Assembly: GCA_020633625.1 (NCBI GenBank) | Contig: JACKDJ010000043.1 | Coordinates: 1-27,558, forward strand | DNA from: Myxococcales bacterium | Lineage (GTDB): Bacteria; Myxococcota_A; Bradymonadia; REDH01 | Direction of reading: 5' to 3' | DNA: 27,558 nt | Shown: one piece after another, positions 7,170-15,409 of the stretch | How positions within the stretch are numbered: the first letter of the stretch is position 1 | Layout of the letters: each line of letters begins with the position of its first letter | Program-made: the position numbers and the translations under genes | Notes under the pieces: generated by a model | What the model saw: only the letters and a program-made list of their open reading frames with translations | The model's database searches: none | Told to the model about the DNA's origin: nothing

Positions 7170-8029
7170 GGGGACTCCGGGCCACCTGGCAGCGCGAGCC
7201 GCGGCGCGATCTCCATCACCGCGGCGGCGCGCGGGTCGCCGTCGACGCGGAGCGAGTACGCGACGTGCGTCGCGTCGAGCATCCACACGAACACGTCGAG
7301 CGGCTCGCCCTCCGTCGTCTCCCGGTCGTAGCGAATCGCGGCCCGGATCGCGGGTCGGCGCGTGTCGATGCCGAAGTGCCCCGCCGCCGCGATCCGCGTG
7401 TCGTCGCAAAGCCGCAGGTAGGTCGCGGCGTTGACGTGAGCGAAGATGTCCAGATCGCTCGGGCGGATCACGGTCGTCGCGCGGAACGCGCGGTCCGGGA
7501 CAGCCTCTGCAAACTCCGGCAGCGCAGCCGCAGACGCCGGGTAGCGGATCTCGGGCGGGCGGATGTACGACGACTCGAAGCGCGAGGAGTGGTCCTCGAG
7601 CGCGCTCTCCGCGGCCGGAGGCGGGGGAGGGCGCACAGACTCGGCGAACTCCCTGAGGCGGTCCGGGATCCGGCAGAGGCGGCGGTTGGGCCCGAGCCAG
7701 AGCCCGGTCACCTGCGCGGTCGCGACAACCGCGCCGTCGGTGGTGCGGCGGATCTCGTGGCCAATGTCGATCGCCGAGCGGCCCACGCGCTCCGTCCACA
7801 GGTAGATGCGGAGCGGAGTATCCTGACCCACGGCCCGCGCGACGGTCATCGACTGGCGGTGCACGACGAAGAAGTGCCCGTGGTCGACCGCGTCGCCGAG
7901 CCCCGACCGAGGATCGATGATGCAGCACCAGCGCAGGTGCTCGAGGTACTGGAACAGCGTCGGCAGCGGCACGCGCCGCGACGCGTCGGCCTCGTAGCCG
8001 CGGGTCACGATGTCGGTGAAGAACTCCAA
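7166..8029 (-). CDS. Acyl-ACP thioesterase-like double-hotdog protein
   Basis: A 287-residue protein made of two hotdog (4HBT) folds, about 1-130 and 175-280, joined by a Pro-rich linker (134-142). This is the layout of FatA/FatB-type acyl-ACP thioesterases. The first fold shows Y-L-E-H-L-R-W at 28-34 and the sequence H-F-F-V-V-H-R. The second has S-D-L-D-I-F-A-H-V-N (191-200). In plant FatB this motif is D-L-D-x-N-x-H-V-N; here the Asn is Phe196 while Asp192, Asp194, His198 and Asn200 remain. It probably hydrolyses a fatty acyl thioester, from either ACP or CoA. The start is TTG 8029; no ATG or GTG lies in frame nearby, and CTG 8071 is a weaker option. It follows the GMC gene by 43 bases and overlaps ttcA by 4. 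Confidence 0.82.
   Translation of the reverse strand: MEFFTDIVTRGYEADASRRVPLPTLFQYLEHLRWCCIIDPRSGLGDAVDHGHFFVVHRQSMTVARAVGQDTPLRIYLWTERVGRSAIDIGHEIRRTTDGAVVATAQVTGLWLGPNRRLCRIPDRLREFAESVRPPPPPAAESALEDHSSRFESSYIRPPEIRYPASAAALPEFAEAVPDRAFRATTVIRPSDLDIFAHVNAATYLRLCDDTRIAAAGHFGIDTRRPAIRAAIRYDRETTEGEPLDVFVWMLDATHVAYSLRVDGDPRAAAVMEIAPRLALPGGPESP
7175..7178 (-). promoter_or_regulatory. Ribosome binding site for ttcA
   Basis: GGAG on the minus strand, five bases before GTG 7169 and inside the thioesterase coding end. It supports the GTG start and translational coupling. Confidence 0.5.
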
Positions 8030-8072
8030 CGATGGCTCTGCGGCGGGCCCTGCGGGCGACGTGGGCGGCAGC

Positions 8073-9689
8073 TCAGGCCGGCGCGTGGCCCAGGATGAAC
8101 TCCGCGCAACGCTCGCCTATCATGATCGCGGGCGCGTTCGTATTGCCACCGATGATCGACGGCATCACGGACGCGTCGGCAACACGCAGGCCCTCGATCC
8201 CGCGGACTCGAAGCTGCGGGTCGACGACCGCGCGCTCGTCGGTCCCCATGCGGCAGGTGCCGACCGGGTGGTACACGGTGCAGACGCGGTTCGGCAGCTC
8301 CCGCCGAAGCGCGGCGGCGTCAGAGAACTTCGGCCCTGGCTCGAGCTCGCCCGTGAGCTCGCCCGCTACCGCCGCGTCTGCCATGATCTCCCGCGTCAGC
8401 GCGATGCCCCGCATCAGCGTGTCGACGTCGGCCTCTCGCTTCAGGAACGCCGGGTCGATGATGGGCGCCGCCAGGGGATCGGCCGACCGAAGCGTGAGGC
8501 GGCCGCGGCTCTCGGGGTAGATCAGCGTCGGCAGCAGCGTCAGCGCCGGCCGAAGGTCGACCTTCGGGCGGACCGGCGCGTCCTGGTTCGGCGCGGGGTA
8601 GGCCCACGGGAGGCAGTGGAGCTGAAGGTCCGGGATCGACGAGCCCCCACCGGAGTTCACGAAGCCGATCGACTCGAACACGGTCCGCTTGAACCAGGTC
8701 GTCTGACCCATCGCGTCGCGAACCACGCTCGACAGGAAGTGCCAGACCGTACCTCGGTGGCCCGCGCGCGGAGCGAGGAAGGTCAGCGGGAAGAACAGGT
8801 GGTCGTGCAGGTTCTCGCCGACCGGGAGGTCCGATACGCACGCGATGCCGTGCTTCGCGAGCTCGCCGGCGGGGCCGATGCCAGACAGCATCAGCACCTG
8901 CGCCGAGCCCACGATGCCGCCGCTCAGCACCACCTCACGCGACGCGCGCGCTGTGACGCGGCTGCCGGATCGCGTCGCATAGGTCACGCCAACCGCGCGG
9001 GTCCCCTCGAGCTCGACCTTCAGCGCAGTCGCGTGCGTGACGACCTCGAGGTTCGCGTTCCCCTCGAGCGGCGTCACGTAGGCCCGCGCTGTGCTGAAGC
9101 GCACGCCGTCCCGCGCCGACATCTGAACGCGCCCGATGCCCTCCTGCGACGAACCGTTGTAGTCGTCCAGGATCGGGACGCCGCAGCGGCTCGACACCGC
9201 CGACATGAACGCCTCGGTGACCGGGCTCAGGTCCGGGACCGTCGTGACCTCGACCGGGCCGCCGGTTCCGCGGAGCGCCGAGGCGCCACCGTCGTAGTTC
9301 TCGAGCCGCTTGTAGGCAGGGAGCACGTCAGAGAAGCCCCACCCGGGGCAGCCGTCGGCCTCCCACGAGTCGTAGTTCGCCTGGTTGCCGCGAACGAAGA
9401 TCATCCCGTTGATCGAGCTCGATCCGCCCAGGACCTTGCCGCGCGTGTACGGCATCTTCCGGTCGAGGGTCTCCGGCTTCGGGTCGGCGTAGTAGCCCCA
9501 GTCGAGCTTGGCCTTCACCTCGGGCACCGTGTGCACCACCGAGATCATCCCGGGCTTCTGCACCAAGGCAGTCTTGTCGTCGCGTCCGCCCTCGAGCAGC
9601 AGCACCCGGGAGCCGCTCTGTGCAAGGCGCCCGGCGACCGCGCAGCCTGCAGAGCCAGCGCCCACAACGATGTAGTCGTACTCGGCCAT
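8073..9689 (-). CDS. GMC-family FAD-dependent alcohol/choline dehydrogenase-like oxidoreductase
   Basis: A 538-residue flavoprotein. The N-terminal Rossmann fold has G-A-G-S-A-G at 10-15, and the GMC signature is R-G-K-V-L-G-G-S-S-S-I-N-G-M-I. Near the C-terminus, Y-H-P-V-G-T-C-R-M-G (His474) and G-G-N-T-N-A-P-A-I-M-I-G-E (Asn about 518) supply the His/Asn catalytic pair. It oxidises a primary alcohol to the aldehyde, or further, with FAD; the closest family patterns are AlkJ-type alkanol and choline dehydrogenases, and the substrate cannot be read from sequence. There is no signal peptide, so it is cytoplasmic or membrane-peripheral. A neighbouring acyl thioesterase suggests lipid-derived alcohols (inference). 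ATG 9689 has GAGGA close upstream. It is the first gene of its operon, with promoter and palindrome directly in front. Confidence 0.95.
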   Translation of the reverse strand: MAEYDYIVVGAGSAGCAVAGRLAQSGSRVLLLEGGRDDKTALVQKPGMISVVHTVPEVKAKLDWGYYADPKPETLDRKMPYTRGKVLGGSSSINGMIFVRGNQANYDSWEADGCPGWGFSDVLPAYKRLENYDGGASALRGTGGPVEVTTVPDLSPVTEAFMSAVSSRCGVPILDDYNGSSQEGIGRVQMSARDGVRFSTARAYVTPLEGNANLEVVTHATALKVELEGTRAVGVTYATRSGSRVTARASREVVLSGGIVGSAQVLMLSGIGPAGELAKHGIACVSDLPVGENLHDHLFFPLTFLAPRAGHRGTVWHFLSSVVRDAMGQTTWFKRTVFESIGFVNSGGGSSIPDLQLHCLPWAYPAPNQDAPVRPKVDLRPALTLLPTLIYPESRGRLTLRSADPLAAPIIDPAFLKREADVDTLMRGIALTREIMADAAVAGELTGELEPGPKFSDAAALRRELPNRVCTVYHPVGTCRMGTDERAVVDPQLRVRGIEGLRVADASVMPSIIGGNTNAPAIMIGERCAEFILGHAPA

Positions 9690-9698
9690 TCGTCCTCG

Positions 9699-9716
9699 AC
9701 TGGAACGTGTTCTAGT
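9699..9716. promoter_or_regulatory. TetR-type operator candidate
   Basis: The plus-strand sequence ACTGGAACGTGTTCTAGT is an 18-bp dyad with 7 of 9 symmetric matches. Its core fits T-N2-AAC-N2-GTT-N2-A, a pattern known for KstR-like TetR repressors. It starts 10 bases before the GMC ATG and ends 2 bases after the candidate -10 box, an ideal repressor position. No TetR gene is in this window. Confidence 0.5.
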
Positions 9717-9718
9717 GC

Positions 9719-9747
9719 AGACTACGGCCCCGCGGCGCCCCCGTAAA
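9719..9747 (-). promoter_or_regulatory. Candidate sigma70-like promoter of the GMC-thioesterase-ttcA operon
   Basis: On the minus strand TTTACG (9742-9747) and TAGTCT (9719-9724) are separated by 17 bases. The -35 matches TTGACA at 4 of 6 and the -10 matches TATAAT at 3 of 6. Support comes mainly from position: it fills the only gap upstream of the GMC gene and abuts the palindrome. Confidence 0.4.
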
Positions 9748-9751
9748 GCGC

Positions 9752-9763
9752 GGGCGCGCGCCC
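9752..9763 (-). terminator. Weak hairpin after the peptide-transporter operon
   Basis: The self-complementary GGGCGCGCGCCC lies 13 bases past the dppF stop and is followed on the minus strand by GCGC then TTT. It overlaps the promoter region of the next operon. The stem is short and its GC content is not unusual here, so support is weak. Confidence 0.25.
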
Positions 9764-9776
9764 CGGTTTCCGGCGC

Positions 9777-11310
<1,534 letters not shown>

Positions 11311-11318
<8 letters not shown>

Positions 11319-12396
11319 CGACTACCTCTGAGATGCTGCCCGCCGAGACGACCTTTCGGATGGTCCGACCGTCGGTATACGGTCCTGTCTCGGCCTTGCC
11401 CCCCGCGTGGATCTCGTCGGCGTAGTGGCAGGCGACGGCGTGACCGCCACCGATGTCGCGGAGCGCGGGCGCGCTGGCGGAGCAGTCCGCGGTCGCGAAG
11501 GGGCACCGCGTGCGGAAGCGGCAGCCGGAAGGGAACTGCAGCGGTGAGGGGACCATGCCGGGAATCGTCCGGAGGCGGCCACCGCGCGGCGCGCCGATGT
11601 CCGGCAGACTCCGAAACAGGCCCTGAGTGTAGGGATGCCGGGGAGACTCGAAGAGCTGGGCGACCGACGCCTGCTCGACCACCTTTCCGGCGTACATCAC
11701 GACCACGTCGTCAGACACCTCGGCGATGACGCCGAGGTCGTGCGTGATCATCAGGATGCTCATCCCGAGGTCGGACTGCAGCCCGTTGAGCAGGTCGAGG
11801 ATCTGCGCCTGGATCGTCACGTCGAGCGCCGTCGTCGGCTCATCGGCGATCAGGAGGTGGGGGCCGCACACGAGCGCCATCGCGATCATGACGCGCTGCT
11901 TCATCCCGCCCGACATCTGGTGTGGGTAGTCGTCGATCCGCTTCTCGGGCGAAGGGATCCCGACCTTCCGCAGCACCTCGATCGAGCGCTCGCGCGCCTC
12001 GCGCGGGCCGACCTCCATGTGGAGCTCCACGGACTCCGCGATCTGGTTCCCGACCGTGTAGACCGGGTTGAGCGACGTCATCGGCTCCTGGAAGATCATG
12101 CCGATGTCGTTGCCGCGGACGTGGCGCATCTCGCGCTCGGACAGCTTCGTCAGATCGCGCCCCTGGAAGTTCACGCGGCCGCCGACGATACGACCGGGCG
12201 GCGACGCGACGAGTCGCATGATGGAGAGCGCCGTGACGCTCTTGCCGCAGCCGGACTCCCCGACGACACCGAGCGTGCGTCCCTTCCGGATCGAGTAGCT
12301 CACGCCGTCGACGCTCGGCACGATCCCCGCGTCCGTGAAGAAGTACGTGCGGAGGTCATCGAGCTCGAGCAGGCTCTCGTCTTTGCCGGCGGCCAT
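11311..12396 (-). CDS. dppD: Peptide ABC importer ATPase (DppD/OppD type)
   Basis: A 361-residue ATPase that energises the importer together with the DppF-type subunit. It has Walker A G-E-S-G-C-G-K-S (about 46-53), Q-loop I-F-Q-E-P, signature M-S-G-G-M-K-Q-R, Walker B L-L-I-A-D-E-P-T-T-A-L-D and the H-loop T-H-D-L. The Cys quartet in P-S-G-C-R-F-R-T-R-C-P and downstream Cys matches the Dpp/Opp [4Fe-4S] site. Unlike its partner, it has a normal length, with only a short tail. ATG 12396 overlaps the permease stop as TGATG and has AGGA four bases upstream. GTG 12399 directly before it would add one residue. The two ATPase genes overlap, consistent with equimolar synthesis. Confidence 0.96.
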
Positions 12397-13610
12397 CACT
12401 TCCTGAGCTTCGGGTCGAGCGCGTCGCGGAGCCCCTCGCCGGCGAGGTTGAACACCGACACCGTCACGAAGATCGCCATTCCTGCGATCAGCATCATCGG
12501 AGTGTCACCCGTGGAGCGCCCGTACGCGAGGATGCGGCCCCACGAGGGGAGGGTGGGGTCACCGATGCCGAGGAACGCGAGCGACGACTCGACGAGCACC
12601 GCAGACGCAACACCGAAGGTCGCGTTCACCAGCACCGGCCCGACCGCGTTGGGGAGGATGTGGCGGAAGATCACCCGCCCGTCCGAAAAGCCGCACGCCC
12701 GAGCGGCCGCGACGAAGTCCACGCCTTTGAGCCGGAGGAACTCGCCCCGCACCAAGCGCGCTGGCCCCGTCCACCCCACGAGGCCGATGATCACCATCAC
12801 GGCGATGAGGCTAGGCTGCGGCAGAAAGCCGATGATCGCGAGGATCAGGAAGAAGCTCGGGAAGCAGAGAAAGACCTCGACCAGCCGCTGAATCGCGAGG
12901 TCTGCTTTGCCGCCGAAGTAGCCGGCGACCGCGCCAAGCACCGTCCCGATCGCGATGTAGATGCTGACAGCGATGACGCCGACCGACAGCGACACGCGTG
13001 TCCCGAAGATCAGCCGGACGAAGATGTCGCGGCCCGCGTTGTCGATGCCAAGAAGGTTACGCACCCCGGTCCCGGCGACCCCGTGGAGCGTGTCCTCGTA
13101 GCTGATGCGGAGCGGCGGGAAGAGGAACCCCTCGGCGCCCTCGCGCCACGACCGCGCCCGGTAGTCGAGCAGCGCAGTCCGCGGCTCCATCCCCTGCGAG
13201 ATGACCACGAAGACGATCAGGAACGCCGCCGCCCACGTCAGCAGCACGCGCCGCTCGAGCCGGGCGTAGTGCCGGACCTCCATCGTGCGTGCGCGACGGC
13301 GGAGCCAGAGCCAGGTCACCAGCGCCGCCGGGCTCGCGACCAGCAGCTGATTGAAGAACAGGTCCACCGCGCCATCGAAGACGTTGCGGTTGAACAGCAA
13401 GCCGCGGAACCACGGGAAGCTCAGCCCCGACTCGTCGCGCCAATAGAACGGGATCTTCGACGCGAACACGGGCGCAAATGTCGCGATCGCGAACAGCAGC
13501 CCGATCGCCCAAAGCGAGGCGTAGGCGGTCCTGTTCTTCTGGAACTGCTCCCAGACGATCGACCAGTACGACGCGTACTCGCGGTAGTTCTTGCTCGGTG
13601 CCGCGCTCAT
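12396..13610 (-). CDS. dppC: Peptide ABC importer permease (DppC/OppC type) with two extra membrane helices
   Basis: A 404-residue inner-membrane permease, about 100 residues longer than usual DppC. The first helix is at 30-50. The family core begins at N-L-L-G-I-D-N-A-G-R-D (185-195), continues with the EAA-type coupling loop A-A-A-R-A-C-G-F-S-D (300-310) and ends A-L-D-P-K-L-R-K. Normally about 60 residues separate helix 1 from that G-x-D-x-x-G-R-D motif; here there are about 135, containing two extra hydrophobic stretches (about 85-103 and 123-138) and a polar loop. The extra segment therefore probably adds a helical hairpin, keeping the core topology. ATG 13610 follows the dppB stop by one base, with only a weak ribosome site, so coupling to dppB is likely. 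Confidence 0.94.
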   Translation of the reverse strand: MSAAPSKNYREYASYWSIVWEQFQKNRTAYASLWAIGLLFAIATFAPVFASKIPFYWRDESGLSFPWFRGLLFNRNVFDGAVDLFFNQLLVASPAALVTWLWLRRRARTMEVRHYARLERRVLLTWAAAFLIVFVVISQGMEPRTALLDYRARSWREGAEGFLFPPLRISYEDTLHGVAGTGVRNLLGIDNAGRDIFVRLIFGTRVSLSVGVIAVSIYIAIGTVLGAVAGYFGGKADLAIQRLVEVFLCFPSFFLILAIIGFLPQPSLIAVMVIIGLVGWTGPARLVRGEFLRLKGVDFVAAARACGFSDGRVIFRHILPNAVGPVLVNATFGVASAVLVESSLAFLGIGDPTLPSWGRILAYGRSTGDTPMMLIAGMAIFVTVSVFNLAGEGLRDALDPKLRK

Positions 13611-13611
13611 G

Positions 13612-15399
13612 TCAGTCGAAGCTGATGCGCGGGTCGACCAGCGCGTAGGAGATGTCGCTGAGGAGGATCCCGAGCAGCGTCAGGACGCTCGACAGCAGCA
13701 GCACGCCCATAATGACGTTGTAGTCGCGGAAGTTGATCGCCGTCCACATGAGCCGGCCGATCCCGTCGATGACGAAGATGTACTCGATGATGATCGACCC
13801 GCCGATCAGCACAGGCAGCGTCGTGCCGAGCAGCGTCAGGATGGGGATCATCCCGTTGCGCACCGCGTGCTTCAAGATGACCACCCACTCCGAGAGGCCC
13901 TTCGCCCGCGCCGTGCGGATGTAGTCGGAGCGGATCACGTCGAGCAGGCCCGTCCGCGCGTAGCGCGACAGCACCGCGAGTGAGCCGTACGTCAGACACG
14001 CGAGCGGCAGGACCATGTGCCACCCGATGTCGAGCAACCGATCCCAGGTCGTTGCCTCGGTTGCGTCGAGCGACGCGAAGCCGCTGACCGGGAACCACTG
14101 CAGCCACTCGATGTCGCTCGACGCCGTCAGGTACCGGGTCAGCATCGACGCAGCGAAGAACGTCGGGAGACTATAGAAGATGAACAAAACGAGCCCAACA
14201 CCCCGATCTGCAAGCTGATTCTGGCGAACCGCCGCCAAGATACCGAGCGGGACCGCGATGAAGTAGCTGAGCAACAGCGACGCGACGCTCAGGAAGATCG
14301 AGTACCGCCAGTGCACCGCGATCACCTCCCACACCGGGCGCCGATAGCGGATCGAGATCCCCAAGTCCTGGTGGATGAAGAGGTTCGTCAGATAGCGCGC
14401 GAACCGGGTCTCGAAGAGGCAGGTGGCGGCGTTGCGGCCGGCGCTTCGCGTGAATCGTCCCTGGTTGTCGGCGTACCAAGCGTCCCACAGCGCCAGCGTC
14501 TCTGCGATGGACGCCGCGTCGGCATCGAGGCCGTACGACCAGGACGCGAGGCGGTTGTTCTCGCTGACGATCTCGCGGTTCGTCGCCTGCTCCTCTGCGC
14601 TCCCTCGCTCTCCGTCGCGCAGAATCACGCGCCGGCGCGCGTTTACCGTCAGACGCTGGACGGCCAGGTACCGGACCTTCGCCGTGAGCACCGAGTCCAC
14701 GCGCCACGTGACGCCGTCGATCTGCGCGGTCGTCGCGCCGGGCGAGATCCCCAGCGCGCTCGCGGACGCACCGTGGCCATCGGTCCACGGCGCCGCGGCG
14801 TCGACGGGCACCACGTGCACATAGTCGTGGGCGACCTCGAGGAGCTGCGGCACCACCTCGTCGCCCCAGTCCTCGATCCGGTTCTCTGCGTCGCGGATGC
14901 GTCCTGGTGCCGGTCGAGGCGGACGGATCGGATCGACGCGGTCGAAGCCGGCGTTCTGCTGCTCGACGCGGAGGCGCGCCTCGGCCTCGGGGGTCAGTTC
15001 CGGCGCGGCGAGCTGTGCCTCGAGCGCGTAGTACTCGGTGTTTGTCAGCTGCGTCAGGATCTCGGCGGCCGTCCGCCCCACCTCGAGCGCCGCCTGCTCG
15101 CCGAGCTGGCCGATCGCCATGTTGCGCGCGATGGTCTCGAGCTCTGCCTCGACGTCTTGTCGGTCGAGGAGGAATCGGAAGTTCAGCAGGATCGGCTTGT
15201 CGAGGTAGTACTGCTCCTTGAAGAGCCGATAGCCCTCGCGCGCGTTCGCGCTCTGCTGCGCGTTCTGCGAGCCGCCGCCTGCCTCCGCCGCGCCGCCGGG
15301 GCGCCCGGGCACGACGTTGATCATCACGAACAGGAGGACCGTGATCATCAGGAAAGTCGGCACCATCAGCAGGAGCCGCTTGATGACGTATTGGGTCAT
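13612..15399 (-). CDS. dppB: Peptide ABC importer permease (DppB/OppB type) with about 250-residue periplasmic insertion
   Basis: A 595-residue permease; usual DppB proteins have 310-340. Helix 1 is at 8-29. The family motif L-D-K-P-I-L (66-71) lies in its normal place, and the next motif, Q-D-L-G-I-S (344-349) followed by helix 2 (365-390), begins far later. The extra material (about 79-333) thus sits exactly between two conserved motifs in the periplasmic loop after helix 1. It is rich in charged residues and Ala, has predicted helical runs (Glu/Ala/Leu) and no hydrophobic helix. The remaining core is standard, including the EAA loop T-A-R-A-K-G-L-S (496-503) and C-terminal D-P-R-I-S-F-D. 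GAGG lies eight bases before ATG 15399. The insertion may contact the tethered binding protein (inference). Confidence 0.94.
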   Translation of the reverse strand: MTQYVIKRLLLMVPTFLMITVLLFVMINVVPGRPGGAAEAGGGSQNAQQSANAREGYRLFKEQYYLDKPILLNFRFLLDRQDVEAELETIARNMAIGQLGEQAALEVGRTAAEILTQLTNTEYYALEAQLAAPELTPEAEARLRVEQQNAGFDRVDPIRPPRPAPGRIRDAENRIEDWGDEVVPQLLEVAHDYVHVVPVDAAAPWTDGHGASASALGISPGATTAQIDGVTWRVDSVLTAKVRYLAVQRLTVNARRRVILRDGERGSAEEQATNREIVSENNRLASWSYGLDADAASIAETLALWDAWYADNQGRFTRSAGRNAATCLFETRFARYLTNLFIHQDLGISIRYRRPVWEVIAVHWRYSIFLSVASLLLSYFIAVPLGILAAVRQNQLADRGVGLVLFIFYSLPTFFAASMLTRYLTASSDIEWLQWFPVSGFASLDATEATTWDRLLDIGWHMVLPLACLTYGSLAVLSRYARTGLLDVIRSDYIRTARAKGLSEWVVILKHAVRNGMIPILTLLGTTLPVLIGGSIIIEYIFVIDGIGRLMWTAINFRDYNVIMGVLLLSSVLTLLGILLSDISYALVDPRISFD

Positions 15400-15409
15400 C
15401 GCTGGGGCC

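Noticed and set aside
7170..7928. Upstream extension of ttcA to a 525-residue frame
   Set aside because: It lies entirely within the thioesterase gene, and its translation is Arg/Pro-rich with no domain.
9699..9716. Reading the palindrome as proof of a sterol-degradation (KstR) regulon
   Set aside because: Only the pattern matches; many TetR proteins bind similar dyads and no sterol genes are in the window.
8010..9746. 578-residue plus-strand frame opposite the GMC oxidoreductase
   Set aside because: Antisense shadow of a well-supported enzyme; composition dominated by Arg, Ala, Val and Asp with no motif.
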